Of a DNA stretch of 64,000 nucleotides, positions 44,940 to 54,450 are shown piece after piece. The DNA lies in contig NZ_CALEJS010000010.1 of assembly GCF_937898475.1 (NCBI RefSeq), forward strand, positions 124,001-188,000. The letters run 5' to 3'. Source of the DNA: an uncultured Chitinophaga sp. Its GTDB lineage: Bacteria; Bacteroidota; Bacteroidia; Chitinophagales; Chitinophagaceae. A model generated the notes under the pieces. It did not search any database and had not been told where the DNA came from. It was given only the letters and a program-made list of their open reading frames with translations. Each line of letters opens with the position of its first letter. Position 1 is the first letter of the stretch. The position numbers and the translations under genes were made by a program.

Positions 44940-46649
44940 TCAATCGGGCTTTTTCCCATCTAAAAACGTATTAATAGTATTGATCTCGGCCTGGTTCTGG
45001 CCGGAGTCGCTGATCGTGTAGTTAGAATAGAACTGCTCGGCAGAACCAGCGCCATTGTCCAGGTTAATGTTACGGCGCAGGTAAGCGGGCACATTTTCTA
45101 TCTCCGCATTATTGTCCATCGTTTTCACATTGAAACTGATGCTTCTCAGTTTAGCCACCCTTTCTGCCTGCTTGCGCTTCTGCTCCTCAAAGGGATCTTC
45201 TGCTGCTGGCGGAGGCGGTGGAGGAGGCGGTGTCATCGGCTCTTCCTCATCCCTGAACACCATCTTCATTTCAGGCTGGTCGTTGGCAGGAGGAGGCGTA
45301 TTCACCGGCTCTATGTGAATATGCGTAGGATGATTATGTTGCTGCGGACGGATTACGTTGATTCCACCGCCGCTGTTACCCGCATTGGAAGCCGGAGGCT
45401 GAGATTGTGGCTGCGGTTGCGGCCTGTAATCCGGATCTGGCTCTATGTTCAGCACAAAGTTTGTTCTCTCTGGCTGCGGTGGAGGCGTATAAGCAGGCGC
45501 CGGATGAGTAACCACCGGTTCTACCAGACGCGGCGCCATTACATCAATAGGCTCCTGGAACAGGTTACCCTGGCCCTTTTGGTTCAGTTTCTTTTCATCG
45601 TCTTCATTTCCAAGCTGCATCACAATCTTCGGCTCTTCTGTCCTGGGCTGGGGAGTACCAGCGGCGGAAACCCGCTGTATTGGTTTTTGTTCAAAACCGG
45701 TAGCAATGATGGTTACACCGATCTTGCGCTCCAGGGACTGATCGTAGCCTACACCCAGGATCACGTCGCAATCCTCGCCGGCCATGCTTTGTACATAGGC
45801 CTGTATGATGTCCATTTCATCCAGGGTGTGTTCAAATTCACCTTCAGCAGAGGAAATGTTGATCAATATCCATTTAGCGCCGCTGATATCGTTATCGTTC
45901 AGCAGGGGAGAGGTCAGCGCTTCTTCTATGGCCCTTTGTGCACGGTTCTCGCCTTCTACAGTTGCTGCGCCCAGCAGGGCTACGCCGCCGTTCCGCATAA
46001 CGGTGCATACATCGGCAAAGTCCACGTTGATCTGGCCGGTGGAGGTGATCACATCGGTGATACACTTCGCGGCGGTGGCCAACACGTTATCTGCTTTTTC
46101 AAAAGCGGCTTTGGCTTTCAGATCGCCGAACTTCTGGCGTAATTTATCGTTGGAGATGATCAGCAGCGTATCCACATGCTCTTTCAGACGGGAAATCCCT
46201 TCTTCCGCCTGCAGCATGCGCTTCTTCCCTTCATAGGAGAAGGGAGTGGTAACAATACCCACGGTTAAAATACCCAGCTCCTTGCACACACGCGCGATGA
46301 TAGGAGCGCCACCAGTACCGGTGCCACCGCCCATACCTGCAGTGATGAAGGCCATCTTGGTATTAACCTCCAGTATTTTTTTGAGCTCTTCAAAGGATTC
46401 CTCCGTTGCCTGCTTACCGATCTCGGGGTTCGCGCCGGCACCCAATCCCTGTGTTAAGTGCGGACCTAACTGCACTTTATTTGGAACGGGGCTGTTTGCG
46501 ATTGCCTGAGCATCTGTATTGCAGATAATAAAATTCACCCCTTCAATGCGTTGGTTGAACATGTGGTTCACCGCATTGCTTCCGCCACCACCAATGCCTA
46601 TGACCTTGATGATGGAGGATTTCTCCTTTGGAAGATCAAAATGTATCAT
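44940..46649 (-). CDS. ftsZ: Cell division protein FtsZ
   Basis: This tubulin-like GTPase forms the Z ring. The 569-residue protein has the GTP-binding GGGTGTGG motif near residue 107 and the N-terminal GIGGGGSNAVNHM. After residue 320 comes a long Pro/Gln-rich linker (including PPPPPPPP). The FtsA-binding peptide NVPAYLRR (about 519-526) is not at the very end but is followed by about 43 more residues ending FLDGKKPD. ATG 46649 (MIHFDLPKEK) is the start. Last gene of the dcw cluster. Confidence 0.96.
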   Translation of the reverse strand: MIHFDLPKEKSSIIKVIGIGGGGSNAVNHMFNQRIEGVNFIICNTDAQAIANSPVPNKVQLGPHLTQGLGAGANPEIGKQATEESFEELKKILEVNTKMAFITAGMGGGTGTGGAPIIARVCKELGILTVGIVTTPFSYEGKKRMLQAEEGISRLKEHVDTLLIISNDKLRQKFGDLKAKAAFEKADNVLATAAKCITDVITSTGQINVDFADVCTVMRNGGVALLGAATVEGENRAQRAIEEALTSPLLNDNDISGAKWILINISSAEGEFEHTLDEMDIIQAYVQSMAGEDCDVILGVGYDQSLERKIGVTIIATGFEQKPIQRVSAAGTPQPRTEEPKIVMQLGNEDDEKKLNQKGQGNLFQEPIDVMAPRLVEPVVTHPAPAYTPPPQPERTNFVLNIEPDPDYRPQPQPQSQPPASNAGNSGGGINVIRPQQHNHPTHIHIEPVNTPPPANDQPEMKMVFRDEEEPMTPPPPPPPPAAEDPFEEQKRKQAERVAKLRSISFNVKTMDNNAEIENVPAYLRRNINLDNGAGSAEQFYSNYTISDSGQNQAEINTINTFLDGKKPD

Positions 46650-46711
46650 GACTCTATCTCTTTTATGGGTTAGTTTATTATAAATCACTGTGGCTGCAAC
46701 AATTGCGCCAC

Positions 46712-48124
46712 TTATAGTTTAGCATCTTCTTCTTCTGTGAACATATCTATGATCTTAGTCTTCATCCTGTCCAGGAAATTCTTCAGCGACGCGTTCCGCT
46801 CTCTTGCTTTGCGTTCCTGTATTTCAGATACGCTCATTGTTTCTTCTTCATCCTCCACCCAGCTGTCCTGTGCCTGGGCTGCTTTGCCTGAAGCTTTTTC
46901 CTTTGCTATATAACTGGTGTTGATCTTTACATAATTCTCTTCCAGCGCCCTGCGATCATTTTCATAATCATTATAACCTTTCAGTATCAGACCAACGCAG
47001 GTAGCGTACATCGGTTTGGTTAGTTCGTCAATATGTCCGCTGGCGAGGTGCTCGTTCGGATAGCCGATACGTGCGCTTACACCAGTAGTGTATTCTGTCA
47101 GCTGTATCAGGTGTTTCAGCTGTGATCCGCCGCCGGTAAGTATAATACCGCCGTTCAGCATCTTGCTGTCCATACCGATCTGTTTCAGGTGGTACACTAC
47201 AAAATCAAGGATCTCACTCATACGCGCCTGGATGATGTGGGCCAGGTTCTTTACGGAGATCTCCTTCGGACTTTGTCCGCGCAGGCCCGGAATAGTGATG
47301 TAGGCATTGTTCTTAGCCTCATCTGCCAGCGCGTATCCAAACTGCACCTTCATCTGTTCAGCCTGTGTTTTCAGTACACCCAGACCGTTCTTGATGTCGT
47401 TGGTGATGTTCTCACCACCGTAAGGGATCACCGCGGTGTGTTTCAGGATACCTTCGTAAAACACGGCCAGGTCAGTGGTTCCACCGCCGATATCTACAAT
47501 GGCAACGCCGGCTTCGAAATCAAGATCACACATAACAGCGGCGGCGGAAGCCAGGGGTTGTAACACGAGATCGTGTATCTTCAGTCCTGATTTTTCCACA
47601 CTTCTGTTGATATTGCGGATGGCGTTCTTGTCGCCGGTGATGATGTGGAAATTGGCGCCCACTTTTACACCAGACATACCGATGGGATAAGTAATATTCT
47701 GCAGGCTGTCTACGATGTACTGCTGCGGGATCACGTCAATGATCTGGTCACTGGCCGGGATCACGGTTTTGTACTGATCGTTGATCAGCTGGTCAATATC
47801 CTTCTGGGATATTTCCGCATCGGTATCGCTGCGAACAATATCACCGCGGGTCTGCAAGCTTTTTATATGGTGGCCCGCGATGCCAACGTACACTTCATTG
47901 ATCTCCAGGTTGGGATTTGAAGCATAGCAGTTTTCAAGCGCTTGCCTGATGGCCTTGATAGTCTGGTCGATGTTCAGCACCATACCGTGCTGCACACCAA
48001 AAGATGGGGCTTTACCGAATCCCAGGATTTCCAGTTTCCCGTATTCATTCTTCCGTCCTGCAATGGCAGCAATCTTCGTAGTTCCTATATCAAGACCTAC
48101 AATGATGGGAGCTTCCTGATTCAT
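46712..48124 (-). CDS. ftsA: Cell division protein FtsA
   Basis: This actin-like ATPase tethers FtsZ to the membrane. The 470-residue protein has the phosphate-1 loop VGLDIGTTKIAAIAG at residue 9 and the phosphate-2 loop IVDIGGGTTDLAVF near 204, separated by the SHS2-type 1C domain. The C-terminus holds an amphipathic stretch (SLKNFLDRMKTKIIDMF) that should bind the membrane. It overlaps ftsQ by 4 bases. Confidence 0.95.
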   Translation of the reverse strand: MNQEAPIIVGLDIGTTKIAAIAGRKNEYGKLEILGFGKAPSFGVQHGMVLNIDQTIKAIRQALENCYASNPNLEINEVYVGIAGHHIKSLQTRGDIVRSDTDAEISQKDIDQLINDQYKTVIPASDQIIDVIPQQYIVDSLQNITYPIGMSGVKVGANFHIITGDKNAIRNINRSVEKSGLKIHDLVLQPLASAAAVMCDLDFEAGVAIVDIGGGTTDLAVFYEGILKHTAVIPYGGENITNDIKNGLGVLKTQAEQMKVQFGYALADEAKNNAYITIPGLRGQSPKEISVKNLAHIIQARMSEILDFVVYHLKQIGMDSKMLNGGIILTGGGSQLKHLIQLTEYTTGVSARIGYPNEHLASGHIDELTKPMYATCVGLILKGYNDYENDRRALEENYVKINTSYIAKEKASGKAAQAQDSWVEDEEETMSVSEIQERKARERNASLKNFLDRMKTKIIDMFTEEEDAKL

Positions 48125-49191
48125 GGCGTTTTATGTTTTTTTGTTGTGTTTACTGATCCTGCAGCAGGTTTTTTATACACTGCCTTGGGTTGTTTTACTG
48201 GTTTGGCCGGTGCTTTGGCTGTTTGCTTTGCTGCCGGTTTAACCATGTGTTTTTCCGGGGCCGGTTTTTCTGCCGGCTTTACCGTTCTGGCAACTGTTCT
48301 GACAGCTTCCTTTGCAGGAACAGCTGCCGCTGTAGTGTCGCCTGTTGCCGCCATATCCACATCCACACTGTCTATTTGCGGTGGGGTGGGTTTGGGCGGT
48401 GGCGTACCATCCTTACGGGTACATACTACTTCATTTTCAAACGCCACGTTGATCCGGGTGTAGTTGTTCCAACCTATACGGCTTAATCCTTCTTTATAGA
48501 AGGCCATCAGCTTACGGAATTTCTTTTCTACGTCTGTGCCTTCCCCGAAATCGATAATATGATCGCCCAGTTTAGGGATGATCTCGAATTTACGGTTGCC
48601 GGTGATGTCTACCTGGTCTACCTGCGCCATCCAGAAAGGGTCATTCAGCACATAACGGCTGATGTCTACAATACCCGCGGTGAGAACACTGTCATTTTTC
48701 TGGAGCTGTACCGCATCTGTGGGAAATCCTGTAAACACAGGCACCCGGGCGGTATAGCGGTCAGAAACCGGGATACGTTCCCGTCTGGCATCCAGGTAAA
48801 AGCTGTTACCGGTAATGGTAAAGATCCTTGCTACCGGCTCCCGCTGAATCACTTTTATGTTCAGGCGCTGCTGATTATCAAAGAACAGGTCGGCCCGCTC
48901 TACCCAGGGATCCTGCGACACCAGTTTCTCCAGACGGGAAATGTTAATGTCGTTGATCTTTCTGCCTATCGGATTCAGGTCGGTGTTCTTTACCACCAGA
49001 GTCTTGATGTCTTTCTCCTCTATAAAGTAATTGTTATCGCTGCCACTGATCTTTACCACAATGCCTTTGCATTGAACGGCATCCTTTACTTTGGCGGCGG
49101 ATACTACCAGCACGGCAAAGCCGATCAGCACCGCCATCCAAAATGTGGCGCTGCCTAAACGTTTCAATGCTTTGCGTGTTTTTAGTTCCAT
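48121..49191 (-). CDS. ftsQ: Cell division protein FtsQ
   Basis: This bitopic divisome protein has 356 residues: a short cytoplasmic N-terminus, one membrane helix (FWMAVLIGFAVLVVSA, about 17-32), a POTRA domain and a beta domain to about residue 255. A periplasmic tail of about 80 residues, made almost only of Lys, Ala, Pro, Thr and Val, follows. The tail is unusual in length and strongly basic. Position between murC and ftsA supports the call. Confidence 0.88.
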   Translation of the reverse strand: MELKTRKALKRLGSATFWMAVLIGFAVLVVSAAKVKDAVQCKGIVVKISGSDNNYFIEEKDIKTLVVKNTDLNPIGRKINDINISRLEKLVSQDPWVERADLFFDNQQRLNIKVIQREPVARIFTITGNSFYLDARRERIPVSDRYTARVPVFTGFPTDAVQLQKNDSVLTAGIVDISRYVLNDPFWMAQVDQVDITGNRKFEIIPKLGDHIIDFGEGTDVEKKFRKLMAFYKEGLSRIGWNNYTRINVAFENEVVCTRKDGTPPPKPTPPQIDSVDVDMAATGDTTAAAVPAKEAVRTVARTVKPAEKPAPEKHMVKPAAKQTAKAPAKPVKQPKAVYKKPAAGSVNTTKKHKTP

Positions 49192-49340
49192 CCGTTACAG
49201 TTAATAATTAACACTTAATTATTAATAACTACTTGCACAAGTATGTTTGTTTACTGGTGCCATAATTAAAATGATAGTATATCAGCGCCTCGATATTTCA
49301 TTAGCATTATGATTCTTCATTTTTAATTATTCATTATTAA

Positions 49341-50699
49341 TTAAATGGCCTCTAATATCTTTTTAGCCGGTTCTTTCAACTGATCAATGTCGCCCGCTCC
49401 GGCTGTGATAAACAGGGGAGCAGTGTTTGATTTAAGCCAGTCCAGCACCTCTGCCGGTTGCAGTATCTGTACCGGTTTGCCTTTGATCCTGTTTGCGATC
49501 ATCTCGCTGTTCACGCCCTCAATGGGCAGTTCACGGGCGGGGTAGATGGGTAGCAGGATCACCTCGTCTGCCAGGGCCAGGCTTTCAGCAAAGCCGTCTG
49601 CCAGGTCGCGGGTACGGGTATACAGATGCGGCTGGAACACTACCGTGCACTTTTTACCGGGAAACAGTGCAAGGGCACTGCTGATCAGTGCGCGCAGCTC
49701 CTCGGGATGGTGTGCATAGTCGTCGATAAATACCTGGTGGTCATTGTTGATCACATATTCAAAGCGGCGGCGTATACCTTTGAAATCGGCTACGGCTGCT
49801 TTGATGGCATCATCACTGATGCCCAGCAGCTGTGCCACGGTAATGGCGGCCACACTGTTCTCTATATTATGCATACCGCCGATGGGCAGCACTACATCTT
49901 TCAGGCTCCAGTTTTGTTGTACAACATCATAGACATAACCGCCCTGTTGTATACGTATGTTGGTGGCATAAGCATTGGCGGTAAAGCTTTGCAGGCTGTA
50001 CCACAGTTTATTATCGCCCTGCAGATCTTTTGCACGCTGCAGTCCTTCCCGGGCAATGAGGGTACCGTTAGGCTTGATGTTCTTCGTATACTGAATGAAC
50101 GCTTCCTGCATGTCTTTTTCCGTACCGTAGATGTCCAAGTGATCTGCATCCATGGCAGTCAGCACGGCAATGTCCGGGCTGAGTTTCAGGAAAGAGCGGT
50201 CATATTCATCTGCTTCAATAACGGCTACCTGTTTTTCGCTGCTCCAGAAATTACGGTCGTAGTTCACGCTGATGCCGCCCAGGAAAGCATTGCAACCATA
50301 ACCACTATGCCGCAGGATATGCGAGATCATGGTGGAGATGGTGGTTTTGCCGTGGGTGCCTGCCACAGTAATGGCAAACAACTCACGGGTGATCTCCTGC
50401 AGCACATCGCTGCGTTTCACTACTTCATACCCTTTTTCACGGTACCATTTCAGTTCTGCGTGCGTAGGCGGTATGGCAGGTGTGTACACCACCAGGCTGG
50501 CTTGCGGGTCTACCAGGTTCGCATCGTCCGTATAATGGATCTGCATTCCTTCTGCGGACAACTGGCGGGTAAGGGCTGTTTCCGTACGGTCATAACCGCT
50601 CACCTTTACGCCGTTCTCGTTAAAGAACCGCGCGATGGCACTCATGCCGATGCCGCCGATGCCGACGAAATAAACGCGTTGTATTTTTTTCAGATCCAT
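49341..50699 (-). CDS. murC: UDP-N-acetylmuramate--L-alanine ligase
   Basis: This ligase adds L-Ala to UDP-MurNAc, the first amino acid of the peptidoglycan stem. The 452-residue protein has the Rossmann loop GIGGIGMSAIARFF at residue 12 and the ATP loop VAGTHGKTTISTM near 112, plus DYAHHPEE near 333. It shares one base with the end of murG. The following 149-base gap holds AT-rich inverted words. Confidence 0.95.
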   Translation of the reverse strand: MDLKKIQRVYFVGIGGIGMSAIARFFNENGVKVSGYDRTETALTRQLSAEGMQIHYTDDANLVDPQASLVVYTPAIPPTHAELKWYREKGYEVVKRSDVLQEITRELFAITVAGTHGKTTISTMISHILRHSGYGCNAFLGGISVNYDRNFWSSEKQVAVIEADEYDRSFLKLSPDIAVLTAMDADHLDIYGTEKDMQEAFIQYTKNIKPNGTLIAREGLQRAKDLQGDNKLWYSLQSFTANAYATNIRIQQGGYVYDVVQQNWSLKDVVLPIGGMHNIENSVAAITVAQLLGISDDAIKAAVADFKGIRRRFEYVINNDHQVFIDDYAHHPEELRALISSALALFPGKKCTVVFQPHLYTRTRDLADGFAESLALADEVILLPIYPARELPIEGVNSEMIANRIKGKPVQILQPAEVLDWLKSNTAPLFITAGAGDIDQLKEPAKKILEAI

Positions 50700-51790
50700 T
50701 ATATCAGTCTTATTACTTCATTTGCTATTACCACATCCGCATTGCTTTTGCCAAGCACTGAGATATTTTGTTCCAGTTGTTCCATGAGGGCTTTGTTCTG
50801 CAGTAGGCTGAACAGGGTGTTACCTAATTCTTTTCCTACGTCGCTGTCCCTGATCAGCAGGCCCGCCTGTTTATTCACCAGGCTCTGTGCGTTGAAGGTC
50901 TGGTGATCTTCGGCGGCAAAAGGATAAGGCACAAATATGACCGGCTTTTTTACAAGGCATTCTTCTGCAATGGTCATAGCCCCGGCGCGGGAGATCACTA
51001 CGTCTGAAGCCTTATACGCAAAGTCCATGAGGTTGATGAACTCATGCACCTTAACGTGCGAGGTGTAAGCCGCCGTAGCTTTTTGTGCGATTTCGTAATA
51101 CAGCTTACCGGTTTGCCAAATCAGCTGCACATCTTCCTGTACAAACCGGGGCAGTAAAGCGCTCAACGCTTCACTGATAGACCTGGCGCCCAGGCTGCCG
51201 CCGAAGGCGAACACTGTTTTTTTCCCATCCTGCAATCCAAAATGCTGCAACGCTTCCGTGCGGGTAACAGCAGATTGTGTAATGCTGCTTCTTACAGGGT
51301 TGCCGGTGAGAAGCAGTTTGCCGGCAGGAAAGAATTTTTCCATACCATCGTAGGCCACACAAATTCTTTTGGCCCGTTTACCCAACATTTTGTTGGCTTT
51401 GCCTGCAAAGGAATTCTGCTCCTGGATCAGGGTAGGGATGCCTTTGCGTTGCGCTTTCCACAATACCGGGAAGCTGGCGTAACCGCCAACGCCCACTACA
51501 ACGTCGGGCTGGAAGCGTTTCAGTATATTGCTTGCCTGATTTAAACTTTTAATGATCTTAAAAGGGAGCAGCAGGTTTTTGAGCATATTGCTGCGGTTAA
51601 AGGCGGCAATATCAAGTCCCTCGATCTGGTAACCGGCCTGCGGCACCTTCTCCATTTCCATCTTTCCCTTTGCTCCAACAAAAAGGATATCAATGTCGGT
51701 ACCAAGCTTTTTCAACGCATTTGCAATGGCTATAGCCGGGAAGATATGTCCTCCCGTACCGCCACCTGCTATAATTACTTTGCGTTGCAT
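50699..51790 (-). CDS. murG: UDP-GlcNAc:lipid I N-acetylglucosaminyltransferase
   Basis: This enzyme makes lipid II at the inner face of the membrane. The 363-residue protein has the glycine-rich GGGTGGHIFPAIA loop at 9-21 and the C-terminal UDP-GlcNAc-binding region (FGGSLGARSISEA, SRAGAMTIAEECLVKKP). The usual order murG-murC is kept. Confidence 0.94.
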   Translation of the reverse strand: MQRKVIIAGGGTGGHIFPAIAIANALKKLGTDIDILFVGAKGKMEMEKVPQAGYQIEGLDIAAFNRSNMLKNLLLPFKIIKSLNQASNILKRFQPDVVVGVGGYASFPVLWKAQRKGIPTLIQEQNSFAGKANKMLGKRAKRICVAYDGMEKFFPAGKLLLTGNPVRSSITQSAVTRTEALQHFGLQDGKKTVFAFGGSLGARSISEALSALLPRFVQEDVQLIWQTGKLYYEIAQKATAAYTSHVKVHEFINLMDFAYKASDVVISRAGAMTIAEECLVKKPVIFVPYPFAAEDHQTFNAQSLVNKQAGLLIRDSDVGKELGNTLFSLLQNKALMEQLEQNISVLGKSNADVVIANEVIRLI

Positions 51791-51828
51791 TTCAGTTAAT
51801 TATTAATTAAGAATGTATAATGAATAAC

Positions 51829-53016
51829 TTATGCTGCCGGCGCATTTTCCATCGCCCTCGCTATCCTTTCCTGTTCTGCTTTCTTACCTTCCATCTCTTC
51901 TACATTGCGTGCCACACTCAGTATAATACCGATGGCCAGACTGGTAAAAATTACAGAAGACCCACCCATACTGATCATGGGCAGCGTAACACCTGTAACA
52001 GGGAACACTCCTACATTCACTGCCATATTGGTCATTGCCTGTATTACCAACGTCACACTCAGCCCTAATGCAAGGAATGCCCCAAAAGCGTATGGGCATT
52101 TCCGAAAGATGCGTATACAGCGCAGCAACAATAACAGATAGGCCATCAATATCAAAAAGCCGCCAAAGATACCATACTCTTCTATAATTGTTGCATATAT
52201 ATAATCAGAATATGCGTGCGGTAAAAAGTTCCGCTGCGTACTGTTTCCCGGACCTTTACCCAGCAAACCGCCACCTGCAATTGCGATATTGGCCTGCTGC
52301 ACCTGGTAGGGCGTTTCGGAGTCTTCCTTGTTAAAAAAATGCTCCGCTCTTTTCTTCCATGTTTCGGTACGCATTGGCAGATCAAACACCTCCGCCACTA
52401 CAAACATAAACAACACAAGACCTATCCCTACGCCCACCATGGAAACCAGAAACTTTACAGGTACGCGGCCTATAAAGCACAACAGCATACAGCTGGCGCC
52501 CAGCAATAAAGCCGTACTCATGTTAGCAGGCATGATCAGAACGCAGATAACGCCCACCGGTATGATGATGGGTAGAAATCCTTTTTTAAAGTCGGTGATC
52601 ACCGTCTGCCGCCTTGACAACTGCCGGCTTACATACATGAATATGGCCAGTTTAGCCACATCCGATGTCTGGAAGGTCAGGTTGATGATCGGCAGCCTGA
52701 TCCAGCGACTGGCATCATTGATATTGGAACCGAATGCAAGCGTATAGATCAGCAGCGGTATCGATATCATGAACCCTATCTGCGCGACCCGGGAGTAAAT
52801 GGTGTAATTTACCCGGTGGGCAAACCAGATGATCAGTAAACCCATTATCAGCACGGTTAACTGCTTTAGCAGGTAATATTCCGTGTGGCCGCCCTGCTCA
52901 CGGTAGGCAAGTGATCCTGTTGCACTGTACACTGCAAGTAAACTCACTAATGACAGGAAGATCACGATCGCCCAGATCACTTTATCGCCTTTAGTCCTAT
53001 ATAGTAAGTCACTCAT
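51829..53016 (-). CDS. ftsW: FtsW, SEDS-family peptidoglycan glycosyltransferase
   Basis: This 395-residue protein has ten predicted membrane helices. SEDS-family segments are present: YSATGSLAYREQGG near the N-terminus and GILVNVG-like GVFPVTGVTLPMISMGGSS near residue 340. It works with the transpeptidase FtsI, encoded in the same cluster. The Asp-containing extracellular loop lies around residues 265-285. Confidence 0.93.
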   Translation of the reverse strand: MSDLLYRTKGDKVIWAIVIFLSLVSLLAVYSATGSLAYREQGGHTEYYLLKQLTVLIMGLLIIWFAHRVNYTIYSRVAQIGFMISIPLLIYTLAFGSNINDASRWIRLPIINLTFQTSDVAKLAIFMYVSRQLSRRQTVITDFKKGFLPIIIPVGVICVLIMPANMSTALLLGASCMLLCFIGRVPVKFLVSMVGVGIGLVLFMFVVAEVFDLPMRTETWKKRAEHFFNKEDSETPYQVQQANIAIAGGGLLGKGPGNSTQRNFLPHAYSDYIYATIIEEYGIFGGFLILMAYLLLLLRCIRIFRKCPYAFGAFLALGLSVTLVIQAMTNMAVNVGVFPVTGVTLPMISMGGSSVIFTSLAIGIILSVARNVEEMEGKKAEQERIARAMENAPAA

Positions 53017-53019
53017 ATT

Positions 53020-53100
53020 TTTAGTTTAAGCGTTTGAGTGTTTGAAAGTTTAAGAATTTGAGGCATATGGCCTTCAACCATTAAACCCTTAAACTGCCCA
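53020..53100. repeat. Short-word repeat between ftsW and murD
   Basis: AGTTTAAG at 53047-53054 pairs with CTTAAACT at 53088-53095; AGTTTAAG also occurs at 53023-53030. The rest is GTTTGAG/TTTGAAA words as in the other intergenic elements of this window. Confidence 0.6.
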
Positions 53101-53102
53101 AC

Positions 53103-54449
53103 TTATAGTTCTCTCACCGCATCCTTGAACTGCTTTCCCCTGTCCTCATAGTTCTTGAACAGGTCAAAGCTGGCGCATGCGGGGGAGAGTAAAATAACAT
53201 CTCCTTTGGTGGCTGCCTGGAAAGCTGCCTGTACGGCATCTTTCATATTGGCCGTATCTACCATGGCAGGAGTAGCCTCAGTCAGCGCATCATGGATCGG
53301 CTGATTGTCTACGCCCAGGCATATGATCGCTTTTACTTTTTCCTTTACCAGGTCTTTAATGGCACTGTAATCATTGCCTTTGTCTACACCACCCATGATC
53401 AGTATCACCGGTTGCTCCATGCTTTCCAGCGCAAACCACAGCGAGTTTACGTTGGTAGCCTTGCTGTCATTAATAAAGTCTACACCCCGTACGGTAGTTA
53501 CATACTCCATACGATGTTCGAGGCTCTTGAAAGAGGTGAGGCTTTCGCGTATCTTCTCTTTCCTGATATCCATTGTTCTCCCTGCAATACCTGCTGCCAT
53601 TGAGTTATACAAATTATGTTTGCCTTTAAGGGCAAGGTCATAAATAGACACAATCACCGGATCATCATTCAACCGAATGTTCACTTGATCGTTTGCTATA
53701 AATCCGCCTTCTTTCTTCAATGGTTCCATGATAGTAAATGGTATTGGTGTTGAATAAATAGTTTGCTTGTTTAAATAACCCATGATCTCCGGATCATCCA
53801 TACAGTAGATGAAATAATCCTCCCTGGTCTGGTTGAGCGTGATCCTGAACTTTGATTTTATGTAGTTCTCCATTTTGTAGTCATAACGATCCAGGTGGTC
53901 TGGCGTAATGTTCAGCAGAATGGCTACGTTTGGTTTAAATGTCTTTATATCATCCAGCTGGAAGCTGCTTACTTCAATCACATAATAATCAGCCGGTGCG
54001 GTGGCTACCTGTCTGGCGTAGCTAAGGCCGATGTTGCCTACCATGGCTACGTTAAGGCCGGCTGTTTCAAAAATGTGGTAGGTAAGAGCGGTGGTAGTGC
54101 TTTTACCGTTGCTACCCGTTATCGCAATGATCTTCTGATCTTTGCTGAAACGGTAAGCAAATTCTATTTCAGAAATAACCGGTACCTGTTTTTCGCGTAT
54201 CTTCTTCATCAGTTCCGACTTTTCAGGTATGCCGGGACTTTTCACGATCTCATCAGCTGCCAGTATCAGGTCCCAGGAATGATGGCCTTCCTCAAAGGGA
54301 ATATGATTCACCGCCAGTTCCTGTTTGTATATGTCCTTTATAGCGCCGCCGTCTGAAACAAATACGTCATACCCCTGCTTCTTTCCCAGCAGTGCCGCAC
54401 CTATACCGCTTTCTCCGGCTCCGAGTATGACCAGTTTCACTTTTTGCAT
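53103..54449 (-). CDS. murD: UDP-N-acetylmuramoyl-L-alanine--D-glutamate ligase
   Basis: This ligase adds D-Glu to the peptidoglycan precursor. The 448-residue protein has an N-terminal UDP-binding fold (LVILGAGESGIGAALLG), the ATP loop ITGSNGKSTTTALTYHIF near residue 111, and NDSKATNVNSLW near 312, a Mur ligase C-terminal motif. It is one base from mraY. Confidence 0.95.
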   Translation of the reverse strand: MQKVKLVILGAGESGIGAALLGKKQGYDVFVSDGGAIKDIYKQELAVNHIPFEEGHHSWDLILAADEIVKSPGIPEKSELMKKIREKQVPVISEIEFAYRFSKDQKIIAITGSNGKSTTTALTYHIFETAGLNVAMVGNIGLSYARQVATAPADYYVIEVSSFQLDDIKTFKPNVAILLNITPDHLDRYDYKMENYIKSKFRITLNQTREDYFIYCMDDPEIMGYLNKQTIYSTPIPFTIMEPLKKEGGFIANDQVNIRLNDDPVIVSIYDLALKGKHNLYNSMAAGIAGRTMDIRKEKIRESLTSFKSLEHRMEYVTTVRGVDFINDSKATNVNSLWFALESMEQPVILIMGGVDKGNDYSAIKDLVKEKVKAIICLGVDNQPIHDALTEATPAMVDTANMKDAVQAAFQAATKGDVILLSPACASFDLFKNYEDRGKQFKDAVREL

Positions 54450-54450
54450 T

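Noticed and set aside
45315..46142. 275-codon plus-strand frame opposite ftsZ
   Set aside because: Product of codon bias in ftsZ; composition rich in Arg, Tyr and Gly without domain signs.
49626..50906. 426-codon plus-strand frame opposite murC
   Set aside because: murC has all its motifs on the other strand; this frame has none and ends inside murG.
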